DNA of 7,002 nt from Polynucleobacter sp. (lineage in GTDB: Bacteria > Pseudomonadota > Gammaproteobacteria > Burkholderiales > Burkholderiaceae): NCBI GenBank assembly GCA_023257325.1, contig JALRCP010000035.1:1-7002 (forward strand). The letters run 5' to 3'. This document shows, in pieces, positions 1 to 6,471 of this stretch (position 1 is its first letter; every line of letters starts with the position of its first letter). Made by a program: the position numbers and the translations under genes. The notes under the pieces are model-generated. The model was not told the origin of the DNA, did not search any database, and saw only the letters and a list, made by a program, of their open reading frames with translations.

Positions 1-1
1 T

Positions 2-163
2 TTGCCGCCTTTAGATCCTGCCACAGACCGCGGCATGATTTGTGGCAGTCCGTCCATGCTCAAAGAAATATCAGAGATGCTTGATGCCAAAGGTTTCAAG
101 GTATCCCCAAGCCTTGGTCGCTTAGGTGACTACGTATTTGAGCGAGCATTCGTTGAAACTTAA
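2..163 (+). CDS. fpr: Ferredoxin--NADP+ reductase, C-terminal fragment (5' end outside window)
   Basis: The first bases hold the last 53 codons of a gene that begins upstream of the window. Visible residues include DRGMICGSPSML, the NADP-binding CGSP segment of FprA-type ferredoxin--NADP+ reductases, and the ending GDYVFERAFVET. That tail resembles the short C-terminus (...AFVEK) of the bacterial subclass typified by Azotobacter FPR. The enzyme uses FAD to pass electrons between NADPH and ferredoxin or flavodoxin in the cytoplasm. Its stop codon is only 18 bp before cysI, on the same strand, with no room for a separate promoter, so co-transcription with the sulfur genes is likely. By inference it could supply reducing power to CysI. 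The family call rests on the C-terminus only. Confidence 0.86.
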   Translation: MPPLDPATDRGMICGSPSMLKEISEMLDAKGFKVSPSLGRLGDYVFERAFVET

Positions 164-181
164 CTGAATAGAAAACTAGTT

Positions 182-1894
182 ATGTACCAATACAATCCCA
201 TTGATCAAAGTATTGTTGACGACCGAGTCAAGCAATTTAGAGGGCAGGTTGAAAGACGACTAAAAGGCACTTTGCCTGAGGAAGAGTTTCGTCCTTTGCG
301 TTTGCAAAATGGTCTTTATCTGCAGCGTCATGCATACATGTTGCGCATTGCAATTCCGTATGGGTTATTCAATAGCCAGCAAATGCGTATGTTTGCCCAA
401 ATTGCCGATCAGTACGATCGCGGTTATGGCCATTTCACGACTCGCCAAAACATTCAATTCAATTGGCTTAAGTTAGAGGACACGCCCGCAATCCTCGCAG
501 ATTTAGCAAGCGTTCAAATGCATGCCATTCAAACTTCTGGTAACTGTGTGCGCAATATCACCAGTGATCCTTTTGCTGGTGTGGCTGCCGATGAAATCGT
601 AGATCCTCGCCCGATTTGTGAGTTATTGCGTCAATGGTCAACGCTCCATCCAGAGTTTGCTTTTCTTCCAAGAAAGTTCAAGATTGCGGTCAGTGCTTCT
701 GAAGAAGATCGAGCCATTGTTGCAGCTCATGATTTGGGTCTCTTTTTAAGAAATAATGAACAGGGTGAGTTGGTTGCCGATGTTTTGGTTGGTGGTGGCA
801 TGGGTCGTACCCCCATCATTGGCACCATCATTCACCATGGTCTACCCTGGCAAGAGTTGCCTAACTATATTTCGGCTGTATTGCGTGTTTATAACCTACA
901 CGGTCGTCGTGATAATTTATACAAAGCCAGAATCAAGATCCTTCTGAAGGCCCTTGGGGTCGAAGAGTTCACGCGTCAAGTGAATGAAGAGTATCAATTT
1001 TGGCAGGGTGGCAAACAAGCTTTTACCCAAGATGAGTGGCAACAAGTGGCTCAGTATTTTGTGAAGCCAACATACAAAACATGTGTCTCTTTAGATGAGT
1101 CCAGCATTGTTTCAAAAGCTCCTGAATCAGAGAGAAAATCTTTTACACGTTGGCTTGAAAGAAACGTTAAAAAGCATCAAATCAGTGGATATGCCAGTGT
1201 TTTACTTTCATTGAAGCCTCATGGCACTGTGGCTCCGGGGGATATTGACTCCGATCAGATGAGAAAAATTGCTGATTTGGCCGATGAATATAGTTTTGGA
1301 TTGATTCGCTCGACTCATGAACAAAATTTGGTTTTGGCTGATGTAGAGCAAACGCGTTTATATGAGCTATGGAAGCATGCAAAATCTTTAGGCTTGGCTT
1401 TGCCCAATATTGGCTTATTGACTGACATCATTGCCTGTCCGGGTGGTGATTTCTGTTCTTTGGCCAATGCCAAATCCATTCCGATTGCCAATGACATTCA
1501 AAAAAGATTTGATGATCTAGATTACTTATTTGATATTGGTGATATCACACTCAATATTTCAGGATGCATTAACTCCTGTGGTCATCATCACGTCGGCAAT
1601 ATCGGCATTTTAGGAGTCGATAAAGATGGTCAAGAGTGGTATCAAGTAACTCTGGGAGGCGAGCAAGGTCTTCAAGCAGCCATTGGTAAAGTGATTGGTC
1701 CTTCATTCTTTGCCAGCGATATGCCTGACGTGATTAGTGACCTGATTCAGGTCTACATTGAATTGCGTGAGCCAGAAGAATCATTTATTCAGACCTATCG
1801 TCGCGTGGGAGTGGAGCCATTCAAAACCAGGGTCTACGCCAATAAAGAGAAAAAAGATAAAAACAACAAAATTGGAGAAGATGCACATGGCTAA
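182..1894 (+). CDS. cysI: Assimilatory sulfite reductase hemoprotein (nitrite/sulfite reductase family)
   Basis: This 570-residue cytoplasmic enzyme should carry out the six-electron reduction of sulfite to sulfide using siroheme coupled to a 4Fe-4S cluster. The family layout is present: an N-terminal ferredoxin-like half domain (about 40-110), a first siroheme/Fe-S half domain (about 115-250) with TSGNCVRNI, PRKFKIAVS and VGGGMGRTP, a second ferredoxin-like part (about 330-405), and a C-terminal cluster domain. Cluster ligands are C419-x5-C425 (CPGGDFC) and C462-x3-C466 (CINSC). R55, R88, R124, K165 and K167 sit where the basic anion-binding residues are expected. The ATG at 182 has no strong Shine-Dalgarno sequence, but the upstream stop leaves no plausible earlier start. 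Nitrite reductase is the main alternative; placement with cysH, cysD and cysN favours sulfite. No CysJ partner gene is visible. The 3' end overlaps the DUF934 gene by 8 bp. Confidence 0.95.
   Translation: MYQYNPIDQSIVDDRVKQFRGQVERRLKGTLPEEEFRPLRLQNGLYLQRHAYMLRIAIPYGLFNSQQMRMFAQIADQYDRGYGHFTTRQNIQFNWLKLEDTPAILADLASVQMHAIQTSGNCVRNITSDPFAGVAADEIVDPRPICELLRQWSTLHPEFAFLPRKFKIAVSASEEDRAIVAAHDLGLFLRNNEQGELVADVLVGGGMGRTPIIGTIIHHGLPWQELPNYISAVLRVYNLHGRRDNLYKARIKILLKALGVEEFTRQVNEEYQFWQGGKQAFTQDEWQQVAQYFVKPTYKTCVSLDESSIVSKAPESERKSFTRWLERNVKKHQISGYASVLLSLKPHGTVAPGDIDSDQMRKIADLADEYSFGLIRSTHEQNLVLADVEQTRLYELWKHAKSLGLALPNIGLLTDIIACPGGDFCSLANAKSIPIANDIQKRFDDLDYLFDIGDITLNISGCINSCGHHHVGNIGILGVDKDGQEWYQVTLGGEQGLQAAIGKVIGPSFFASDMPDVISDLIQVYIELREPEESFIQTYRRVGVEPFKTRVYANKEKKDKNNKIGEDAHG
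1874..1877 (+). promoter_or_regulatory. Shine-Dalgarno site for the DUF934 gene
   Basis: GGAG lies inside the end of cysI, 9 nt before the ATG at 1887. The in-frame ATG at 1881 is only 3 nt away, too close for normal initiation. The site therefore favours 1887 as the start. Confidence 0.6.
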
Positions 1895-2426
1895 GCTCAT
1901 ACGTTATCCCAAGGGCGGTGTTGCCGAGGTGGTGGACAGCCAATGGCAGATTCTGACTTTGGATTCTCAAGAACCACTGGGTTCGGGTTTGTATTTGGTG
2001 CCATTTCAGTATTGGCTCAATCACTCAGACTCTAAAGAGATTCAGGCCAAGTATTTGGCAGGTGAATTGGGTGTTTGGTTCGCCAGTGATGCGGATTTGA
2101 CCGCTCATCGAGATGTGATTTTGGCCGGCATGAAGTTTTGGACCATCATCGCGCTTGATTTTCCGATTTTTAGAGATGGTCGAGGATTCAGTCATGCGGC
2201 CATTCTTAGAGAGAGATTGGGTTGGCAAGGCGAATTGCGAGCGATTGGAGATGTGCTAATTGATCAACTGTTGCAGATGGCAAAAGTTGGTTTTGATAGT
2301 TTCTTATTAAGAGCGGACCAAGATGAATCGGTTGCCCTTGAGCAATTTGAAATCATTCATCACCGATTACAAAACGATTGGCGTGCAGGACGTGACCAAT
2401 TGAGTGGAGAAAATCATGCCAGGTAA
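1887..2426 (+). CDS. DUF934 family protein, sulfite-reduction accessory of unknown function
   Basis: This 179-residue protein matches the DUF934 family, which is often found beside cysI and cysH in proteobacteria. Its biochemical role is not known to me, although it is sometimes annotated as a probable oxidoreductase in sulfite reduction. The signature lies in the second half: LDFPIFRDGRGFSHAA, then RERLGWQGELRAIGD, then KVGFDSFLLRADQD. It has no signal peptide, no membrane segment and no cysteine, so it is unlikely to bind an Fe-S cluster through cysteine or to do thiol chemistry itself. The start at 1887 was chosen from the ribosome-binding site; 1881 would add two residues (MH). The gene overlaps cysI by 8 bp and cysH by 11 bp, which suggests translational coupling and production alongside both enzymes. 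A role in CysI maturation or electron delivery is inference from context. Confidence 0.88.
   Translation: MAKLIRYPKGGVAEVVDSQWQILTLDSQEPLGSGLYLVPFQYWLNHSDSKEIQAKYLAGELGVWFASDADLTAHRDVILAGMKFWTIIALDFPIFRDGRGFSHAAILRERLGWQGELRAIGDVLIDQLLQMAKVGFDSFLLRADQDESVALEQFEIIHHRLQNDWRAGRDQLSGENHAR
2406..2409 (+). promoter_or_regulatory. Shine-Dalgarno site for cysH
   Basis: GGAG lies inside the end of the DUF934 gene, 6 nt before the ATG at 2416. The in-frame GTG at 2404 overlaps this GGAG and has no such site before it, so 2416 is the preferred start. Confidence 0.6.
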
Positions 2427-3144
2427 TAGTCCCTTGTGGCAGGTTCCTAAGGTGGAGTTGCCCCATGCACATCTTGTAAACCTGCAACAGGTATTGGAAG
2501 AGCGTCTGACAAGAATCAGCAATCAATTCAACGATGTTCGCTTTGCAACCAGTTTGGCTGCTGAGGACATGGCGGTGACAGATGGAATTGCTAAATATGC
2601 AAAGTCGATTCGTATTTTCACGCTTTTCACGGGCCGTTTGCATGACCAAACCATTCAAATGAAAACCACGGTTGAAAACCACTATGGTCTCTCAATTGAT
2701 GGGGTAGAGCCTCAAGTGCAAGATGTTCAAGCATTTATTGCTCAATATGGTTTGAATGGTTTTTATGACAGCGAAGAAGCCAAAAAGAGCTGCTGTTATG
2801 CCAGAAAAGTAAAGCCTTTAGAACTTGCCTTGAATGGCGCTCAGGCTTGGGTAACAGGTTTGAGACGTTCTCAAGCCATCACTCGAAATGAGCTGACATT
2901 TGAAGAGTTGGATGAAGTTCGAGGCATTCCAAAATTTAATCCAATTTTTGATTGGAGCGATGACGATCTTTGGGCCTATTTGGCTTGGCAACAGGTGCCT
3001 TTGCATCCATTGCATCATCAAGGTTATCCAAGCATTGGATGCGAGCCTTGCACAAGAGCTATTCGAGCCGATGAGGATTTGAGGGCGGGGCGTTGGTGGT
3101 GGTTAAACAAACAAAGTAAAGAGTGCGGTTTGCATCTGAAATAA
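2416..3144 (+). CDS. cysH: Adenylylsulfate (APS) reductase, 4Fe-4S type, thioredoxin-dependent
   Basis: This 242-residue cytoplasmic protein of the PAPS reductase (adenine nucleotide alpha hydrolase) superfamily reduces activated sulfate to sulfite. Two cysteine pairs, C126-C127 (KKSCCYARK) and C209-x2-C212 (GCEPC), form the cluster signature of APS reductases, and C237 in ECGLH is the catalytic cysteine carrying the thiosulfonate intermediate. E. coli-type PAPS reductases lack the cluster cysteines, so APS is the likely substrate (EC 1.8.4.10); absence of a cysC gene or CysC domain agrees. Other motifs are FATSLAAEDMAVTD near residue 43 and GLRRSQ at 148-153. The usual (D/E)TGRL motif reads FTGRL here (F71). 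The start was set by the GGAG site. A GTG 12 bp upstream would add MEKI. The stop is 5 bp before the cysD ATG. Confidence 0.94.
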   Translation: MPGNSPLWQVPKVELPHAHLVNLQQVLEERLTRISNQFNDVRFATSLAAEDMAVTDGIAKYAKSIRIFTLFTGRLHDQTIQMKTTVENHYGLSIDGVEPQVQDVQAFIAQYGLNGFYDSEEAKKSCCYARKVKPLELALNGAQAWVTGLRRSQAITRNELTFEELDEVRGIPKFNPIFDWSDDDLWAYLAWQQVPLHPLHHQGYPSIGCEPCTRAIRADEDLRAGRWWWLNKQSKECGLHLK

Positions 3145-3149
3145 ATATC

Positions 3150-4079
3150 ATGACAAAAGAACAAACACAATTACACAATGAGCATTTAGATTGGCTTGAG
3201 GCTGAATCTATTTACATTATTCGTGAGCTAATTGCTCAAGCCAGTCGTCCTGCCATGCTCTTTTCTGGCGGAAAAGATTCAATCGTGATGTTTCACTTAG
3301 CCAGAAAAGCCTTTCGTTTTGGCAGTCGTCCTATTCGTTTGCCTTTTCCTTTGTTGCATATTGATACGGGTCACAACTACTCGGAAGTCATTCAGTTTAG
3401 AGATGAGATTATTCGGCAAACAGGTGCCGACTTAATTGTGGAGTATGTGGAAGAGTCCATTCAAAAAGGCAGTGTTAAGTTAAGAAAAAGTACGGATTCT
3501 CGCAATGCTGCTCAGGCCATTACTCTTTTAGAGGCAATCGAAAAGCATGAGTTTGATGCGTTGATGGGTGGTGCAAGACGTGATGAAGAAAAAGCCAGAG
3601 CCAAAGAGAGAATCTTTTCATTCAGAGATGAGTTTGGCCAGTGGGATCCTAAGGCACAAAGACCTGAACTTTGGAGTCTTTATAACGCACGTATCGCCAA
3701 GGGTGAAAACATGCGAGTTTTTCCAATTTCAAACTGGACGGAACTAGATATTTGGCAATACATTGCTCGTGAAAATTTGGCCTTACCAAGTATTTACTAT
3801 GCTCACCAACGAGAGGTTGTTAAAAAAAATGGCTTATTAGTGCCTGTGACGCCATTGACGCCGAAGCAGTCTGATGAAATCAGTGAAATCCTCAGTGTTC
3901 GATTCCGCACTGTGGGTGACATCAGTTGTACCTGTCCGGTGATCAGTGAAGCCAATTCACCTGAAAAGATTATTGCTGAAACAGTGCTTTCAGAAATTAC
4001 TGAGCGTGGTGCTACACGCATGGATGACCAAACCAGTGAGGCCTCCATGGAGCGTCGCAAGAAAGAGGGGTACTTTTGA
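3150..4079 (+). CDS. cysD: Sulfate adenylyltransferase subunit 2 (ATP sulfurylase, small subunit)
   Basis: This 309-residue subunit catalyses adenylyl transfer from ATP to sulfate, forming APS, in complex with the GTPase CysN. The PP-loop SGGKDS is at residues 39-44. It is followed by HIDTGHNYSEV (70-80), ARRDEEKARAKER (142-154), SFRDEFGQWDPKAQRPELW (157-175) and the typical C-terminus SMERRKKEGYF. The length matches the family (about 300 residues). ATG 3150 was chosen because it aligns with family N-termini (LEAESIYIIREL soon after the start); an in-frame GTG at 3123 would lie inside cysH. No clear Shine-Dalgarno site precedes the ATG, so translation may depend on ribosomes finishing cysH 5 bp upstream. 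The stop shares one base with the cysN start (TGATG). Confidence 0.96.
   Translation: MTKEQTQLHNEHLDWLEAESIYIIRELIAQASRPAMLFSGGKDSIVMFHLARKAFRFGSRPIRLPFPLLHIDTGHNYSEVIQFRDEIIRQTGADLIVEYVEESIQKGSVKLRKSTDSRNAAQAITLLEAIEKHEFDALMGGARRDEEKARAKERIFSFRDEFGQWDPKAQRPELWSLYNARIAKGENMRVFPISNWTELDIWQYIARENLALPSIYYAHQREVVKKNGLLVPVTPLTPKQSDEISEILSVRFRTVGDISCTCPVISEANSPEKIIAETVLSEITERGATRMDDQTSEASMERRKKEGYF
4065..4070 (+). promoter_or_regulatory. Shine-Dalgarno site for cysN
   Basis: GAGGGG lies in the last codons of cysD, 8 nt before ATG 4079. It supports that ATG over the TTG immediately before it at 4076. Confidence 0.6.
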
Positions 4080-5419
4080 TGGAACAACTTCACAATAAAA
4101 ATACGCATGGCGTGGTGCGTTTCATTACCTGTGGCAGTGTGGATGATGGCAAGAGTACCTTGATTGGTCGTCTGCTTTATGACACCAAAGCGGTTTTGAC
4201 AGATCAGATACAGGCACTCTCTAAAACCAAGCATTCTCGAGTGACTGCCTCCGATGCCGCCATTGATTTGGCTTTATTGACGGATGGTCTTGAGGCTGAG
4301 CGTGAGCAAGGGATTACGATTGATGTGGCCTACCGGTATTTTGCGACTGCAGATCGTAAGTTCATTGTGGCAGATGCACCTGGTCATGAGCAGTACACCC
4401 GAAATATGGTCACGGGAGCTTCACAAGCCGATGTGGCTATTTTGCTAGTAGATGCCACACGCATTGATACTGCTCAACGAGATATTCAATTGTTGCCTCA
4501 AACCAAGCGACATGCAGCCATTGTAAAAATGTTGGGTTTGAAGCATGTCGCAGTGGCAATTAATAAGATTGATTTATTGAATTTTGATCAAGATATTTTC
4601 AAAAAAATTCAAAAAGAAATTTTAAATTTAGCAACAACTTTAAATCTGCCAACACCTCAAATTTTCCCAGTTTCTGCTTTACTGGGTGACAACATCGTCA
4701 GCCCCTCAAAGAACTTTAATTGGTATGAAGGTCCAACCTTGCTCGAATGGTTAGAGGGTTTGGATGTCAGTTCTGATAAATCAAGTTCACAGTTAAGATT
4801 TCCAGTTCAATATGTCGCCCGTCAGGATGGAAGTGCCGCTGAGGATTTTAGGGGCTATCTTGGCAGGATTGAGTCAGGCGAGATTCGTCAAGGTCAGTCT
4901 GTCAAGATTCTTCCCGCTGGTTCATTAGCCACAGTTTCAGAAATTTTTATTTCCAATGGAGTCAATAGCTTTAGCCAAAACCAAAGCGTAGATGTGGCAA
5001 AAGCTGGGGACGTCATTGCGATGACTTTTGTTGAGGATGTCGATGTGTCGCGCGGTGACATGATTGTTGCGCAAGACAACTCTTTAGATCTTTTGAGCAA
5101 ACAACTGATTGCTGATATTTGTTGGTTAGATCAAGATGTCTTATCGACATCTAGAAAATATATATTAAGACACGCGACCAATACGGTATTTGCAAAAGTA
5201 AAAAATATTATCCAAATATTAGATATTGAAACTTTGTCGCATGCTGTCAAGGCTGAGTCGTTGGGGGTCAATATGATTGGACAAGTTGAGCTCACTTTGC
5301 AAAAGCCCATCATCGCTGATTTGTTTGATGAATCTTTGGCAACAGGTTCATTTGTTTTGATTGATGAAGTCACCAATCACACCGTGGCTGCTGGCATGAT
5401 TCGAGAGGTGCTACAGTGA
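4079..5419 (+). CDS. cysN: Sulfate adenylyltransferase subunit 1 (GTPase, large subunit)
   Basis: This 446-residue translation-factor-type GTPase couples GTP hydrolysis to APS synthesis by CysD. All G motifs are visible: G1 GSVDDGKS (19-26), G2 in GITIDVAYRYF (78-88), G3 DAPGH (99-103), G4 NKID (162-165) and G5 SAL (199-201). Beta-barrel domains follow, from about residue 235 to the end. The protein ends at MIREVLQ with no fused APS kinase (CysC) domain as in NodQ-type proteins, in line with an APS-reducing pathway. The start is the ATG of the TGATG overlap with cysD, backed by GAGGGG 8 nt upstream. The stretch around 4595-4640 between G4 and G5 is notably AT-rich (lysine, isoleucine and asparagine codons), but the frame is intact. 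The stop overlaps the cobA GTG start by 4 bp. Confidence 0.96.
   Translation: MEQLHNKNTHGVVRFITCGSVDDGKSTLIGRLLYDTKAVLTDQIQALSKTKHSRVTASDAAIDLALLTDGLEAEREQGITIDVAYRYFATADRKFIVADAPGHEQYTRNMVTGASQADVAILLVDATRIDTAQRDIQLLPQTKRHAAIVKMLGLKHVAVAINKIDLLNFDQDIFKKIQKEILNLATTLNLPTPQIFPVSALLGDNIVSPSKNFNWYEGPTLLEWLEGLDVSSDKSSSQLRFPVQYVARQDGSAAEDFRGYLGRIESGEIRQGQSVKILPAGSLATVSEIFISNGVNSFSQNQSVDVAKAGDVIAMTFVEDVDVSRGDMIVAQDNSLDLLSKQLIADICWLDQDVLSTSRKYILRHATNTVFAKVKNIIQILDIETLSHAVKAESLGVNMIGQVELTLQKPIIADLFDESLATGSFVLIDEVTNHTVAAGMIREVLQ
5405..5408 (+). promoter_or_regulatory. Shine-Dalgarno site for cobA
   Basis: GAGG lies 7 nt before GTG 5416. The next in-frame ATG (residue 24 of the protein, after the GAGPG motif) would remove the SAM-binding loop, so the GTG start is well supported. 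Confidence 0.6.
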
Positions 5420-6168
5420 GCTCTGGAAAAGTCTATTTAATTGGTGCTGGACCTGGCGCTGCAGATTTAATCACTGTGCGAGGCATGAAGCTATTGCAGC
5501 TTGCTGACATTGTCTTTCATGATGCTTTGGTTGATCCTGAGATGCTTGACTATTGCAAGCAAGCCATTTTGGTGCCAGTGGGTAAGCGTTGTGGAAAGCA
5601 TTCAGCAGCACAGTCGTTTATTAATAAGCGCTTGATTGACGCCAGTAAAAAATATCAAACCATTGTCCGACTCAAAGGGGGGGACCCCATGATTTTTGGG
5701 CGAGCTGATGAAGAAATATCTGCATTGGAAGAAATTGGGATTGAAGTAGAGGTTGTACCTGGGATTACGGCTGCTTTGGCAGCCTCAGCATCCTTGAAGC
5801 AATCTCTAACTCTAAGAGGTATTTCAAGAAGTGTGGCCTTTTATACACAAGTCAAAGCTGAGAACGAGCAAGAGGCGTCATTGCCTAATGCGGACACCTT
5901 GGTGATTTATATGGGGCGATCTAATTCAGTTCAACTGGCCCAGCAATTACTCAAGCAAGGAAGACCAAAATCAACGCCAGTACAAATCATTGAATCTATT
6001 AGTACTCAAAAAGAGCGATCCTTGGCTCTGACGCTTCATGAGATGTCGCAGGGTCAAGCCAATCAATGGTTTAATTCTGAATCGCCCGCTTTATTACTCG
6101 TCGGTGCAGTATTTGGCAATCGCCTGCAGAACTCCGAGGTTTTCTCCGACCGCCGGCTTTACGCTTAA
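5416..6168 (+). CDS. cobA: Uroporphyrinogen-III C-methyltransferase (SUMT)
   Basis: This 250-residue cytoplasmic enzyme (EC 2.1.1.107) uses two S-adenosylmethionine molecules to convert uroporphyrinogen III to precorrin-2, the first committed step to siroheme. Diagnostic motifs are GAGPGAADL (10-18), RLKGGDPMIFGRADEE (85-100) and VPGITAALAA (114-123). It is the stand-alone form: it lacks the N-terminal precorrin-2 dehydrogenase/ferrochelatase part of CysG, which is about 450 residues long. It starts with GTG inside the end of cysN, so it belongs to the sulfur operon and presumably matches siroheme supply to CysI demand. A run of seven G bases at 5677-5683 encodes the glycines of the KGGDP motif. 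The last 24 codons and stop overlap cbiX on the other strand. The name cysG is also used for such genes. Confidence 0.93.
   Translation: MSSGKVYLIGAGPGAADLITVRGMKLLQLADIVFHDALVDPEMLDYCKQAILVPVGKRCGKHSAAQSFINKRLIDASKKYQTIVRLKGGDPMIFGRADEEISALEEIGIEVEVVPGITAALAASASLKQSLTLRGISRSVAFYTQVKAENEQEASLPNADTLVIYMGRSNSVQLAQQLLKQGRPKSTPVQIIESISTQKERSLALTLHEMSQGQANQWFNSESPALLLVGAVFGNRLQNSEVFSDRRLYA
6094..6168. other. Convergent in-register overlap of cobA and cbiX 3' ends
   Basis: Both strands code here. The cobA codons (residues 227-250 plus stop) and the cbiX codons (residues 98-121 plus stop) are in the same register, so each codon of one is the reverse complement of a codon of the other. The cbiX stop is the complement of a TTA leucine codon in cobA (L227), and the cobA stop is the complement of a TTA leucine codon in cbiX (L98). 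No terminator separates the genes. Confidence 0.85.
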
Positions 6169-6459
6169 GTTCAAAAGAGGGTATTTCTGGCGGCAAGCCT
6201 CAATTAATTTGGGTAAGTCCTCTCGAATATGCCCTCCTTGACCTAAAAACACGGGTACAAGGGTTACAGTGTTCAGTCCTTTTAGGCTGAGTTCCTGAAG
6301 CGCATCTTCTAATGATGGAGTCATTAGCTCCAAAAAAGCCAGCGCTACTTCAGTTTCACTATTATTTGATTGAATTATTTCTTGCACCTTAATCAGCGGC
6401 TCTTTCCACCGAGGATCTCGAGCGCCGTGGGCAAATAAAATAATCGCTTTTTTAGTCAT
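6094..6459 (-). CDS. cbiX: Sirohydrochlorin chelatase, short CbiX type
   Basis: This 121-residue protein fits the small single-domain CbiX family, which inserts a metal (iron for siroheme, cobalt for cobalamin) into sirohydrochlorin and acts as a dimer. Metal-binding histidines are H11 in LFAHGARDPRW and H77 in LGQGGHIREDLP, and LELMTPSLEDAL (43-54) contains the conserved acidic residue. Given the cysI and cobA neighbours, ferrochelatase activity for siroheme is the likely role, but metal choice cannot be read from the sequence. It is convergent with cobA and overlaps its 3' end by 75 bp. No Shine-Dalgarno sequence precedes the ATG at 6459; a TATACT box is placed so that transcription could begin at the start codon. 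No earlier in-frame start is evident. Confidence 0.9.
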   Translation of the reverse strand: MTKKAIILFAHGARDPRWKEPLIKVQEIIQSNNSETEVALAFLELMTPSLEDALQELSLKGLNTVTLVPVFLGQGGHIREDLPKLIEACRQKYPLLNLSVKPAVGENLGVLQAIAKYCTDE

Positions 6460-6465
6460 GATGTT

Positions 6466-6471
6466 AGTATA
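6466..6471 (-). promoter_or_regulatory. Possible -10 box for cbiX
   Basis: Read on the minus strand this is TATACT, five of six matches to the consensus TATAAT. Six bases (AACATC) separate it from the A of the cbiX ATG, so the predicted transcription start is the start codon itself. The hexamer at the expected -35 position (6489-6494, CTGAGT) matches TTGACA at only three positions, so the call is weak. Confidence 0.35.

Noticed and set aside
164..181. Possible cys promoter or CysB-type operator just before cysI
   Set aside because: The gap is only 18 bases and shows no promoter elements. Any control region must be within or upstream of fpr, mostly outside the window.
1758..1886. Longer DUF934 protein starting upstream inside cysI
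   Set aside because: The extra residues come from a shifted frame of conserved cysI coding sequence and match nothing expected for DUF934. The GGAG site supports 1887.
2353..2682. Open frame of 109 codons on the minus strand over the DUF934/cysH junction
   Set aside because: Antisense to conserved CysH and DUF934 coding sequence, with no family resemblance.
3803..4234. Open frame of 143 codons on the minus strand across the cysD/cysN junction
   Set aside because: It lies fully antisense to two well-recognised genes, has no recognisable motif, and its translation looks like a shadow of the real frames.
4588..4640. AT-rich patch in cysN as a possible insertion or transferred segment
   Set aside because: The frame is uninterrupted and encodes the variable helix between the NKID and SAL motifs, followed by the normal GDN and WYEGPTLLEWLE segments. 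Local composition drift is enough to explain it.
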